Source: Neckera pumila (taxonomy: Eukaryota > Streptophyta > Bryopsida > Hypnales > Neckeraceae). Taken from it: DNA of 64,000 bases. Location: the NCBI GenBank assembly GCA_963969595.1, contig OZ018410.1, forward strand, positions 38,607,413-38,671,412. The letters run 5' to 3'. The translations under genes and the position numbers were made by a program. This document shows positions 11,906-23,882 of the stretch, in pieces. The notes below the pieces were generated by a model. The model was not told where the DNA came from. It saw only the letters and a program-made list of their open reading frames with translations, and ran no database searches. Positions within the stretch are counted from its first letter, which is position 1. Each line of letters starts with the position of its first letter.

Positions 11906-14016
11906 ACTAAGATAAGTGTAAGAGAGAGTGAGGACATTTGAAATTACATTTTTTGGACCAAGTATGAATTAGTTCTAAACTTTTGAAGTAATCAGCCATA
12001 GGAATCTGTAGGCCACCTCATGACCAACAAAATCTGAATCCAATATGGTCATCTTCTTCCTTAATGCAATCACAACATTTTCAAACTTAAAAGACCTAAA
12101 AATTAGTTTTTACAAAGAATTTTATACTAAAAAGTTGGAAGTACCTATTGGAGTCACTAATTACTCTATAACTACTATGCAAGGCATTGATTGTGGTCTG
12201 AAAAACCACAATAGGGTCATTAGGTATCCATCATGGGCCATTTGACCTTATATACATGTCAATTATACACAGTAGATTATTAGCAAAGCCAAGTCTTCAA
12301 ATTCTTTGGCTTTCAAATGTGAACCCCTAATTTCCAGCTTTAAATAGTTAATCTTCTAGCTTAATTTTAGATTGTTACTCTGTAAGTCCATAAATATTTC
12401 CTGAATTGAAGGAAATTTCATTTTAAAAAATACGTATATGAGATTATTTTGAACTTTCCTTTAAATGTTTAGCGAAATTCTAAAAGGTTAGAATGTGCTT
12501 TAAATGTTGTATCTATAAAAAAATCTCTTATGGATAACATTAGATGTTATTTGGGGGCAGTAAAGGGCTCTTTTGGGCCTGCTCCACAATCTGTTCCCGA
12601 TGCAAGGAAGTAACGTCAATCTGCTGTCAAAATCCTAATTACCCAAAAAAAAAAAAAAATCTTCTGAAATAAAAAATTTTAAAAAATTTTAAATTTTAAA
12701 AAAAAAGTAATGGCCTCGGCCATGTCACACTGCTGTGCTGCACTATTGTGGCGCAGCCCAGCGCATTCCTTGTAGGCAGGAACTCGCAGCCCTTTGGGAG
12801 GGCCAAATCCCCTCTAATGAATCTCCCACCAACCCCCTAAAGCTCCAAGAGTGAGTCCCTTCAAAAGACTCTTGAACATTTGGGTACAAATATCTATGAT
12901 CTCAATTACTAGTAAGATTTTTTGAGCATTTTTTGAAGATAGGAAGTTGATTAGCTTTTTGGAAATACAATTTTTTATTGGAAATATTTTTTTTAAACTT
13001 TTTTATTTGATTATGAAAAAATTGATTAGTTTTTGGTGAAGAAAAACAAAAATTATGGTACAATAAGCCAAAAACAAGGAAAAAAGACAACCAAACTTTC
13101 CTACAAAAACTTGAAATAATTTAATTTAAGATTTATTTTTTATAAATTCATTTTGGTCTATGTTGACTTGTGGAGAGATCTGATTTATTCTATTTAAATA
13201 GAATAAAATGCAAAAATTATAAAGCTTCTTATTTTGTAAGCAATATAATCAACCTCTTGAGAAAATAATATATTGTACTTGTTTCTTCATTCTATTTTAA
13301 CAATTAAAAAAAATTGCACATGGTGCAAAAACAATTTTGCAAACAATTTTGCAATAACAATTGTTTTAGTAAATAAATGTGCTTACTAAAACAATTTTGC
13401 TGTTAAAATTAGTGTGTTTCAATTACATCTTAAAGCTGTCAAGAATTTAGTTTCCTTCTATCTAGTACCTATTTGTAACGATTTTTAAAGAATGGAAATT
13501 TCAGGGTTTTATGTTTATTTTTCCAAACTCTCAACTCAATTTTTCAACATAAGAAAATGATCACAGTTTGTGGTTCAAAAGTTTCAAGTTAAAAGAATTC
13601 AAATACTGATAATCTTGTCAGGCTAGAAATTAAAGGAATTCATTTTGGCTTTACTTTAAACGCTTATATTTTGTGATCGACACAGTCAAAGTTTTTGACA
13701 CCACTTTAAGATATTTTCATACTAGTCTTGCACAAGATGCTTTGCAACAAAAATGATTTAAAAAATTTCAAAATTTCAAAATATTAATTGCGTTGAAAAT
13801 GGCAGTTCTGAGTGGTTTTTGTCAAAATGATGGCCTTGGGACTTTAGGGGTTAATATTAACATCCATGAATTAAGGTTTCTTCTGTTCTCATGAACACTG
13901 AACACCACCCACGACTCAATTTTATTGACTAAGTTACTCAGTGCAATCAAATTATACAGCCAGATCTTGTTCATTTACAAACTGTCTCATTTGAGCCATT
14001 CAAAAAACTTTGTACA
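11906..14016. other. AT-rich DNA with a probable decayed TTAA element
   Basis: A reversed TTAA-family head ends at about 13856 (GGGACTTTAGGGGTTAA, preceded by a reversed CCACTCAGAACTGCCATT), so a decayed copy probably covers about 12930-13856. I could not place its other end. The segment at 12560-12800 is GC-richer but has no sustained reading frame. Confidence 0.45.
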
Positions 14017-14290
14017 ACCTCACCTTGTGGCCTCTGTGTGGCTCAAATTTGATAACATCTAGCTCCGCTCCAAGTTGTTAGCATCAAAGGAGGGTGGCAT
14101 TATCAAGTGGCAAGGGTGTGGCCGTCCCGTTTGTAATTTTATCTAGGGTTCTTTGGTTTCATTGGTTTCTTTGGTCCTTTTGCTCATATTCTCTTCATTG
14201 TCCCGCCTCACGGCTTGGCTGTTTTGTATTGTGGTTTTTTTTTAATGTAATGGGTTATCCCCATCTGTTGAAAAAAAAAAAAAAAAAAAA
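14017..14290 (+). mobile_element. 5'-truncated L1-type LINE insertion with poly(A)
   Basis: The insert ends in a run of about 21 A. It is flanked by the direct repeat AAAAAACTTTGTACA (14002-14016 and 14286-14300, partly shared with the A run). Its last 100 bases (CTTCATTGTCC, then CCTCACGGCTTGGCT, then TCTGTTG before the A run) match the 3' end of the longer LINE copy at 62764-63427. Only the 3' end is present. Confidence 0.75.
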
Positions 14291-14534
14291 ACTTTGTACA
14301 CTGTAGATTATAATTGGTATTTTTTTAGGTTGCATAATTATCATTGCATCCTTATGTAATCACAAGCAAGCTTACCAAATTTGAGTTTTGGAAAACCAAA
14401 ACTTCATTTTGGGTAAGTCTTTTTATTTAATTTTTGTGAATTTACATGATAATTTATTGAAAAATATTGGTGATGAGTCCTTTAAATTTGATTGCATGGG
14501 ATATGTAGGAAATATCTATATACACATCTTTTCT

Positions 14535-15448
14535 TTAATCCTTAAAGTCTCGAGAGGATTTTTCTTGTCAAAAGTGACTCAAAACTGCCAGTTCTATTGC
14601 GTTCATCTAAGAAAAGAGATTTTTTTTATTTTAGAATCTAACCATAGGATCTTGTACTTAATTTATCTTAGAACATGTGGTGAAAATTTTATAAAGTTTG
14701 ACTATACATATTAGAAGATATTAGCATTCAAAGTTAGAAAAATTTGATTTTTTGAACTCTAACTTATAAATTCTGATGACTTTGACCGCCATTTGTAAGA
14801 AAAAATTGCACTATAGACTTTCAACTTTTTTTTTTTGTTGAATAATTGAATTGAGAATCTAGGAAAAAAATACACTTGATTTTCATTCTTGAAAAAATTG
14901 TTAGGTAGAAGTAGGTTTAGATTGAAAGAAAAACTAAATCATCAATAGCTCTAAGATGAGATTAAAACACTATAATCCCATTGGTGTAATTGTTTTAGCA
15001 AGCAAACTTAGCCTTGTCAAACAAATCTTTCTGAAAATTGTGAAAATTGCATTCAGAAGTGAGTCCTACAAGTTCTTTCTCAAGAAGATGCTCTAATTGC
15101 TCAAAAAATAAGATTGTCCATAACTTTCACATAACAAATCCAAATGGAATGAATCAAAGCTTCCTATATAGATAATAATATAATCTATGAGAAAATAATT
15201 CTTTTAGTTTTTTTTAATTTTTTTTGTGTGAGAAGATTTCTGCCCGCCATATAAAAAAAGAAAAAACTTTTGTGCTATAACTTTTGCTCAAGGGCACTGA
15301 TTGAAATAAAAATTATACTACCATAAAGCTAATGTGTTTTTCTATCTTTACAAAAAGGTTCAAAAATTAATGATGAATATTGAAACTGTAGTAGCCTACC
15401 CGAAATCCATTTTGTCTCCCAAGGGGACAATGGGACTTTAGGAGTTAA
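14535..15448 (+). mobile_element. TTAA element, 914 bp (copy B)
   Basis: It starts TTAATCCTTAAAGTC and ends GACTTTAGGAGTTAA, so the termini are inverted to each other next to TTAA. The interior follows the family order: CTCAAAACTGCCAGTTCTA near the left, CATAACTTTTGCTC-like and AAGGGGACAATGGGAC near the right. It is non-coding. Confidence 0.75.
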
Positions 15449-16389
15449 CCTCTGTGCGTCAGAGGGGACGTTTTTCAAACGCTCAAGACCTGGATTCTTA
15501 GAAAACCATATTGATCAAACCTTATAATCTCAAAATCTACACGGTGGATCTTTCTGAAAATTGTTCATTTGCATACATCACTAAGTTGGCTGCAAATTGG
15601 AACGGTGAAACTTTTGTAGCCGAGTACCGTTGAAGTTATTCCATCTGCTCCGGAAAGTGCAGGAAAGCTATTCACTTTTGTTGTTTGCTCTGTGACAGAC
15701 AAGGGTTAATGTGCATCTCCAAAAAGGTTTCACAATTTTTTCTATAGAAATTTTGATCTTGGGTGACAATGCCTAAATTTTGTGAAATAGATATTTCTTT
15801 ATTGTAATTAGATTTTTCTATTTTGCCATTCATATGGTAACTAATTTTGTACATTCAAGCACAATGGTACAATTACTTTGCCAAAATCTAGTGAAAGTAT
15901 AGAGATATCCATTCTTTAAAGTTTGGTCATTCGAGACTTTTCATTGAATTATTCCTAGATCATTTCTTTGTTACGCAAGGAGGTATTTTTTACTAAATAT
16001 GTATGCATCAATGTTCTCTACATATATATGCAATTGAATTAAGAAAATTCATCACCAATTGTTTTCAATCCAATATTATGTAAAATATTAAAATTTGACT
16101 TTAAAATTCATCAAAAATAAAATTTTGCTTTTTTGAAATTGAAATTTGGTAAGCTTGATTGGGATTAGGTAAGAATTGAATATCCATTATGTAGAATAAA
16201 AAAAATACCAATTTAATTTATATAATATGTACAAATCTTTGAATGGCTCAAACAAGCAATTCATAAATGAATTGGGACTGATTCTACAACACATATATGA
16301 TGACCATGGAACATTGCGGGCGCCATTTTGTGGCGTTTTGATGACAAACCAATGAGAAGGAAAGAATTCTAAAGCATTTTATCATCCAT
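15449..16389. other. AT-rich intergenic, no gene seen
   Basis: About 0.9 kb between two repeats. Only short random open frames and no recognised repeat termini. Confidence 0.5.
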
Positions 16390-17937
16390 ATTTTTCTTGT
16401 TGACCTTTCATATTGGGTCATGAAGAATATCCAATTGAGTTTGTACTCTTGCAAGCGTTTGTCTTTAGGTAAAAGAGTAGTTATTAAAAAAATGGATTAC
16501 AAAATATATTGTTTTAGTATATTTTGGGAAGTTATTGCTTTGTGCTCAAAATCTGACATTTCTCCACAAAATGACAAAAATGATATTTTTGGAGTTTGAA
16601 CTTAACTAACAAAATGAAGGTCATCTACTCTAGTTTCTATTCCAACTCAAGTTTTGAAAAACTTCCTAATATTGAGAGCTTTATTGCAACATGAACTTTG
16701 GATGTATTTTCAATGTCTATTAACCCCTAAAGGACTAAGGTGATTTTTCTATCAAAAACCACTCAACACTGTCATTTCTATTGCAAAGAGAAAAGAACTT
16801 TAACTTATTATTTTTTTGCATATCCAACCTTAAGATCTTATATTTGACTAGTATATGAATATATGGAAGAAATTTCAAAAATTTTGACCATGCAAATTGC
16901 ATGATATATGCATTTAAAGTGAAGAAAACAATTTTTTTTGCACCTTGCTTGATTAGATGTTTTGGCTTTGCTTCTTTTTAGTTCAAATCTTTTGCACTAC
17001 TGATTTTGATTTTCTACTTATTTATGTTAAGTAGTTGACTTGAGAATCTACAAACAAATTTAGGAATAAAAGCACTTAATTTTCACTCATTAAAAAATTG
17101 TTAAGTAGATGTGGGTTCAAGATTGAAGAAAAAACTAAATTGTTAATAGCTTTTAGATGGAATTGAATCACAATAATTCCAATGGTGAGATTGTCTCTAG
17201 CAAGAAATCTAACCTTGTCTAACAAACTTTTTTGAAAAATTCTAAAAATTGCATTCAAAAATGAATTCTACAAGTTATTTTTCAAGAAGATGCATAGATT
17301 GCCCCAAAAAATAAGATTGTCCATAATTTTCTCATTATTAGTCCAAATTGAATGAAATAAAGCTTCACATGTGGAGAAAAATATAATCTTTGAGAAAAAG
17401 GTCTGAAAAAAAATATTTTGATTTTTTATGATTTTTTTTGTGCTGCTAGCCAAACTCCATTTTGCTTATTGTGCCATAATTTTTGATCCCGGGCATCAAT
17501 TAAAATAAAAGTTATATAGTCCCAAAGCTATCTCAAAAATACACGACCTCAAAAAATCCCAAAAAAATATCACTAAAATTTGATACGATAGGAACCTGCC
17601 CAGACCCAAATTGTCCCTCGAGGAGACAAACGGTCCTTTAGGGGTTAAACTCTAATTATAGAATGACATGGAAATTGAGTTTACACTATGATGTTTGCCA
17701 TTGTAAAATCTTCATTTCTTTTTAAACAATTTTCTATTTGATCAATGTGTTTTTTCTTCACTTTTTCTTCAAACTTCTCAAAGAAATCTTTTCCACAAAA
17801 AATCTAAATTTTCTGTGAAGTAAAGAAGACATGTAATTTCATCTCTTCAAAATAAACATAAATTTTTTCATATGTTTCCAGTTGCAAAATTGCAACAAAC
17901 TGAGTATCAGTGGTCATATGTAGGCCGTCATTTCATT
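16390..17937. repeat. dispersed repeat Q, copy 2, interrupted by TTAA element C
   Basis: The left part (16390-16616) and the right part (about 17806-17937) match copy 1 at 2383-2816 closely. The middle contains the complete TTAA element 16720-17648 plus about 250 bp not present in copy 1. The right edge lies about 70 bases before the first ATG of the ureidoglycolate lyase gene, so it may form part of its leader or promoter. Confidence 0.7.
16720..17648 (+). mobile_element. TTAA element, 929 bp (copy C)
   Basis: TTAACCCCTAAAGGACTAAGG at the left pairs with GGTCCTTTAGGGGTTAA at the right. The interior is collinear with copies 34174-35104 and (reversed) 41029-43967. There is no reading frame of note, so it is a non-autonomous, MITE-like copy. 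Confidence 0.85.
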
Positions 17938-18006
17938 ATGGAGAGTGCTGGACTGCTGGTGCTGAGGGTAAGTTAGCTCGGACGAAAACGGCCCCAGACA
18001 ACGGCG

Positions 18007-21000
18007 ATGGCGCATTGCCGTGCCAGCTGCAGCAGCGGCGCCTCGGCCTCGCCGCCGCCGCCGCCGCCGCTGCCTCGCATTGTGTCGCTGAAGGTCACTC
18101 CTTTGAACACCGACACGTTCGCCCCCTTCGGCCAAGTGATCGGACCCCAGCCCGACGGCGTCCCCTTCGGACCCGACGACGCGCAGCTCGAACTCAGCCG
18201 AGGCATTCCACGGTCGGTAATTACTTCTGCAGCTCTAGTCAATTATCTGTCAATACAACCCACGTTCAATTCTTCTCCATCTCATCAGTTTCAATTTTCA
18301 ATGCCAATCGGAATCCGTCTGTGTGATTGCTGAGAATTGCACTGCTCTTTTTCATTGTTCCATTGGGAGTGCTGTTTGACGCTTATATGTCTTTAGGTGT
18401 GTTTAGGTCAGAGAATGCGCTGGAGATATGCTTGAATTTGTATTACGCAGGTGCCATCCTTGAATAGTTATTACGGTGGGAATATATTTTAGGTCAACCC
18501 CTGAAGATACTGAAGGCCCCTAAATTGGGCTCATGGTTTTTTGGGTCACTTTAGGGTTTAGGTCGTTTAGGGACTTTCTTTTCTCTGATTCAGTTTATTA
18601 TTTGAACCTGAAAAATGCTTGAATCTCTCATACAAAACAATTCTTCTCATGTTCATCGCTATCACGTCAGTTTGAATTTTGCGTATCAATCTCAATCGGT
18701 TCTTTGTTATTTCTGAGAATTGCACTGCTCTTCTTCATCCTTGCATCAGAATTCTAGTCGAGGCTTATTTGTATTCAGGTGTATTTGGGTCAGAGAATTT
18801 GCTTGAACTTTTAATACGCTGCGATCGTTTTAGGTTAACCCCAACGACCTGAAGCCGTCCTGGCTTCTTTTTGGTCATTTTTTAGGTTATAGGTAATGGG
18901 GCCTTTCTTTGGTCTTATTCTGTTTATTTTCTTACCAACTGAATGCGCTGTTCTTCAGGTAAAGTAAGATTTCGCCCAGTCTGAATTATGGATTTCATCA
19001 ATCGATGATCAATCAAATTTCGGTTTTCATTATAAAACCATGAAAATTTCGGTCCGTGCGGGGATTTCTACTGAAATTCAGGGGTTTGCACTTTCTTCAT
19101 TGCGTAAGGTACGTCTTCCGGTATTTTTTGAGTGGATAATGAGTCCACCTGAGTTGAATTGAAGTCGAATTTAGATTTCTCCGCAGGACCTAGATGCTCA
19201 AATTGGACCCCACTTGTGTTGTAGCAGTTTCAGGAGGTCATATGTAGACTTTCTTGTTCAATTTCATTTTTTTATTGACCAGCACTTGCAGTGTTCTTCA
19301 CTGGTTCTGGAAATGTAAAGTTTGGCCCCATCTGATTCACTACGTCACAATATGCTGAATCAAGTTGGTCATTTTAACCATGAATCCTTCGTCCTCTAGG
19401 GGTTAAATGGAATGCAGTTGAAGTAGTGCATGGTAAGGAGAGTCTTCTTCTACAAAAGTGCTCCTGGTTTATTGCTAAGGTGTTTGCTTGTACATTAGGT
19501 TTTATTTGATGCGACTGAAAAACAGAACGTGGCAATTTGATGCAGTCACGCATCATGCGAACGCGACCCAGTGTTTAGGTTCTTTACATGGTCTACCGTG
19601 GTATATTGGAGTGGCTGGGTCTACCATTATTGGAGCTACAGAGAGGGTTGATCCTGACAAATGCTCACAGATTCTGAAAGCTGATGGTTACGAGTATCTA
19701 CCACCAGCTGTAGAGGATATCCGACTATTTAGGGTTGATGGTTCACGCTTTTTGAAGTTACATGTGGGCACTTGGCATGCTGCCCCTCTTTTCCAAGAAC
19801 CTTACATGGAGTTCTACAACCTCGAGCTCAGCAACACAAATGTAAGCTTTCGCTGACCTTGTGTTTTCAATTTGTATACACTCAACCCTCTCTAATGACA
19901 CTGCCTTGGGGGGTTGCAAATGGTAGCACTCTCATGCGTGTTTGCAGATTGAAATTTGGAGGTTGTTCAATCCGATGCGTTCACAACATGACAGATTCTG
20001 AAGATATACAGAGAATGTTTAATTATAGAGTGTGTGGTTGGAGAGGGTTTTAGTGTACCAGTGTTCTGCCAAACCTATTAAATCCTGATAATTCTCATTT
20101 CTCTTTATTATTACTATGGACTTCATAACGTTTGTGCCTCGCCTGCATGTTTGTTTGTGTGCGGTTCTTCTTTCCGTATTTATCTTGTTTTATATTACAA
20201 CTCAGAAGGTGATGACAGTTCCCCTTTTTCCCACCCTATGTGATTGCGAATAATAGATCTTTTGAATCACTTTTTTTGAGTTCCACGATCTTCTAGGTCT
20301 GGATTACTTACACGCGACTTTCACAGATCGGCATCCTTTTTAAATAAATTGTGCTGGCATCTCTTCAAGTCTGCTGCAATGCATAATAGAAATTTGCCTT
20401 GGAGTATTTTTTGAGTCGTTGCGCTTTCAGAGTGAATGGTACTCTAGTGACAGAATTAGGAAGTGAATGCCTGATGATTACTGCAAGAACGGAAATGTGA
20501 AAGATCTATTACGTTGAAGTCTAGCCTACAGCTGGGCTCCGTGCTGATCATGATCCAAAACTAGCACTACCTTATGAAGGCTCAAAATACTCAGTTCCCT
20601 TATGTTTTTTTATCCGCTGTATGTTTCAGAATGTAAGTGCTGGCAGTAAAATACGAGTTTAAGGTTATCACTTGAGTGTTTGACCTGTTTGGTCCCTATT
20701 TATGCAGAGCGAACCTTTCGGTTGCATTCGTTGTCACGTCTGTTAGTTCTGTAGAGTAGAGACTGTCAGGGTGGCACTGCTGTTTGAGACTGACCAGAAA
20801 CTAACTGGAAGAGTTTTGTTGATTGGTTCGAAACTTTCACAGTGAATCTCCAATTTTGATGTCACATGCTCATGTCTGGGTTCATCACATAAAACCATTT
20901 AGTGACCGACTTTTCTGGTGCTAAATGAGTGCTTGTGCATGAAATTGCAGGAGATTGATCATCCGAATTATTATTTCAAGAAAAGCAAGGGCATTGTTTT

Positions 21001-21028
21001 CGAAGTTGATAATCCATGTTCCTGCTGA
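18007..21028 (+). CDS. ureidoglycolate lyase (AllA) family protein
   Basis: Three exons give 208 residues: 18007-18212, 19499-19841 and 20951-21028 (TGA). All introns are GT-AG, and phases fit exactly (CCACG|G restores Arg in GIPR-FYLMRL). The first intron has donor GTCGGT. After a short Pro-rich leader encoded by a GCC run, the AllA fold is recognisable: PLNTDTFAPFGQVI at about 30-43, GIPRFYLMRL at about 66-75, THH..ATQCLGSLHGLPWYIGVA at about 83-110, LHVGTWHAAP near 150 and MEFYNLELSNTN near 170, ending in a Cys-containing tail. AllA enzymes split ureidoglycolate to glyoxylate and urea in purine breakdown. For plant members the physiological role is less certain, since plants also use a hydrolase. 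No organelle signal is evident. Confidence 0.85.
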
Positions 21029-21981
21029 TCTTCATTCTGATGTAATATCTAACCGTGATTTCGTCCGCAGGTAGTTGGTCCTGTCAGATATGTTTACTGT
21101 AAGCCCACAGAGAAAGCTTAGTTTACCCAGGACTTCTTTTTTCTTGCTAAGTTATCAGATTTGTTGAGTTGCCAGTAAGGGCCTGGTGAGGGAGTGGAAA
21201 TGCCACAATGTGCCAGAATGTCCACTGGTCTGTCAGAGTAGAAGTGTACTTACGAGAGTTTGGGCAGAAAAGAACCCAAATAGAAAAGAAAAGAAAATCT
21301 ACCCAAATAGAAATGAAGATGAAATCTTTTTAATGAAAATGTGGGGAAAAAATTTCAGCCCATTTTGACCACATTCCCTTCTTTTGAAAGGGTTCAGTGG
21401 ACCTTGAACCGTCTTGTGGAGTAAAATTGTTGGTCTGTACAAAATTGAGCCTCTACATTATACTGTTAGGTAGTCTCATGTCAAATTTAAGAAGTAAAAT
21501 AGGGTTTAAACTTACTCTAAATCTCCTTGCACTACAAAAAGGTCAAGTAAATTGGCAATACATTGTACCAAGATGGTTATTTAGTAAGGTTTAAATTATT
21601 TATCACAAGGATATACTATTCAACATTGGATGTATTTGTGGTGTTGTAGCATTTCTAGTGTGCAATTGTGGTGTCATTAGATTGGGCATCCTAATTCTTA
21701 TGCTAGCTAATTATCTACCCATACTAAATAACCATTTTGGTAGTCATTTTTTGATGATTTCTTATGTAGTGAGGAAACTTCTTGTTTGAAATCCAAATGG
21801 TGAAATCTTATAGACAAACATTTGAAATTTGTAGAACAAAAAAATGAAGAATTTTAAGGGTTCAAATTTCAAGATAATAGCATTTGTAGGTAAATCAAAA
21901 TACATTTTTTCAAACATGCCTAGTTAGGTTATTAGCATAACATTCATTAAGAGAGTAGTGGGCTGCCTTCCCTCGGACAGA
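21029..21981. other. 3' flank of the AllA-type gene and intergenic DNA
   Basis: No coding frame with family signatures occurs. The first 100-200 bases probably include the 3' UTR. The rest is AT-rich. Confidence 0.5.
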
Positions 21982-22047
21982 ATGGTGTGGTATATTCCAC
22001 ACCATCTCATCCAGCAGATGAAATGGTATGGAATATACCACACCATC
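21982..22047. repeat. two 24-bp palindromes in tandem
   Basis: ATGGTGTGG-TATATT-CCACACCAT (21982-22005) and ATGGTATGG-AATATA-CCACACCAT (22024-22047) are each self-complementary and also complementary to one another. They are separated by 18 bases. This could be a cruciform-forming insertion or a remnant of element ends. Confidence 0.6.
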
Positions 22048-22198
22048 ATTAGCTAATTTACACGCGTCAATTTTGTCAAAGAGTAAATCAAACAGCCAAC
22101 TGTACAACATACATTAAAAATTAAAACAAAGCCAAAGTTCATACACCCATTAAATCAAAATACACAATAACCAGCATTCTACACCTATACATTGTGTG

Positions 22199-22314
22199 TT
22201 TTGAAAACTCAAAATATTATTGGTTTTTTATGAATGCAAGCCAAAAATTTGGTTCATTATCCTTTTAACTTTTGGCTTGCATTTATATAAAACCAATAAT
22301 ATTTTGAGTTTTCA
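22199..22314. repeat. hairpin-forming inverted repeat
   Basis: A left arm containing AACTCAAAATATTATTGGTT and ATGCAAGCCAAAA pairs with a right arm TTTTGGCTTGCAT followed by AACCAATAATATTTTGAGTT. Arms are about 45 bp around a 20-base loop. It lies immediately beside the larger inverted repeat 22350-22884. Confidence 0.7.
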
Positions 22315-22349
22315 ATGGAAGAAAAAGCTATATATATACACTTGGAATG

Positions 22350-22884
22350 ATAGGAAGTAGAACAACCCATGTGGGATAAACAAGTTAGAATTTGTAGTTT
22401 GTGAAGCTCTCATAGTTAAGTCAAAAATTATTTTGTTAAAAGTGGAATTTCAGACCTCATTTAGGCATAGTAGAATAACTCTTCTCAAAAAACTTTGAAC
22501 TAAAAGAAGTTGGTAAATGAAGAAAAGTTTCACCTCCAAAAATCCGTTTGGCCTTTTGAATATCCAATCAAAAGTTATATACAATTTGAGAGAAGGGTTG
22601 GAAAAATGTTAAAGAATTTGTCCATCCCAACCCCTCTCTCAAATTTGTCTATAACTTTTGATTGGAGATTCAAAAGGCCAAACGGATTTTTGGAGGTGAA
22701 ACTTTTTTTTATTTACCAACTTCTTTTAGTTCAAGGTCTTTTGAGAAGAGTTATTCTACTATGCCTAAATGAGGTCTAAAATTCCACTTTTAACAAAATT
22801 ATTTGTTTTTGATTTAACTATGAGTGCTTCACAAACTACAAATTCTAATTTGTTTATCCCACATGGGTTGTTCTACCTCCTACC
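22350..22884. repeat. long inverted repeat (fold-back element), arms about 250 bp
   Basis: The left arm (22350-22601, TAGGAAGTAGAACAACCCATG to GAGAAGGGTTGG) is nearly perfectly complementary to the right arm (about 22626-22884, CCAACCCCTCTCTC to CATGGGTTGTTCTACCTCC). The loop is about 24 bases. Only a few mismatches and small indels were seen when reading the arms against each other. A transcript would fold into one long hairpin, the kind of substrate that yields small RNAs in plants. Confidence 0.85.
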
Positions 22885-23450
22885 ACCCCATTTGTATATG
22901 AAGAGTGTCTTCTCAATAGAAATTCCAAAATGAATTACCGATGGCAAATGGTAAGATTGCATTAGTGTATTACTCATTGGATTTTAAGTGTTTTTAGCAA
23001 ACCATCTTTCTCTACAAATATTTGTTGATTTGTATCTTTGGTCCTAAAATTAACAAAAGAAAATGGAGAATACCATAACTTATTGCCACTCTCCCGGTAC
23101 CAAAGCTTACATTAATGCTGAGAGGATGAATTCTGTGGATGAGGACTCCAGAGAGGAAAAGGCAGCCTCTCTAAAGGCTAATGAATGTTATGAGAGTTTT
23201 GGCTCTTCTTGCAATTAGATTTTGAACCATATTACTATTTTTTTTCTTACAATTGCATGTTATATCATGTTAATTATAGATATGCTGAATTTCAAAGTAG
23301 ATGAGGAATTTAGAAAAAGATGTCCAAACTATCCAAACTACTTGGATCTTTTGGGACAAGCATAACTATTAATTTAGGCATGCAATAGGAATTTGTTTTA
23401 CATTCCTACAAAAGAGGTGAATGTCTCCATCTTGTGTCAAAGATTCAGAA
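22885..23450. other. intergenic, no gene seen
   Basis: AT-rich DNA between the long inverted repeat and the tandem duplication, without a supported gene. Confidence 0.5.
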
Positions 23451-23882
23451 ACATCGGTTGACATTTTTATTTCGCAATCACCTACTTGAATTTCTAATGT
23501 CTGTTGAATAGACAATTGGTCTTGTACGAATTAGATCAGACCTGCCTAAAACATCCTACTCACTTGCTACCATAACATGATTATAGCATTAATGCTGATG
23601 TAAAAATATCCTATTATTAATTCTATATTAGTGGTATTTCATATAAGAGAATTACGATCCATAACAACATCGGTTGACATTTTTATTTCGCAATCACCTA
23701 CTTGAATTTCTAATGTCCATTGAATAGACAATTGGTCTTGTACGAATTAGATCTGACCTGCCTAAAACATCCTACTCACTTGCTACCATAACATGATTAT
23801 AGCATTAATGCTAATGTTAAAATATCCTATTATTAATTCTATATTAGTAGTATTTCATATAAGAGAATTACGATCCATAACA
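23451..23882. repeat. tandem duplication, 2 copies of 216 bp
   Basis: Copy 1 (23451-23666) and copy 2 (23667-23882) both begin ACATCGGTTGACATTTTTAT and are almost identical, differing at a few positions (for example ATGTCTGTTG against ATGTCCATTG). The near identity indicates a recent duplication. It is non-coding. Confidence 0.9.

Noticed and set aside
17910..18326. Longer overlapping frames across the first AllA exon
   Set aside because: The 18007 frame is the only one whose spliced product matches the family.
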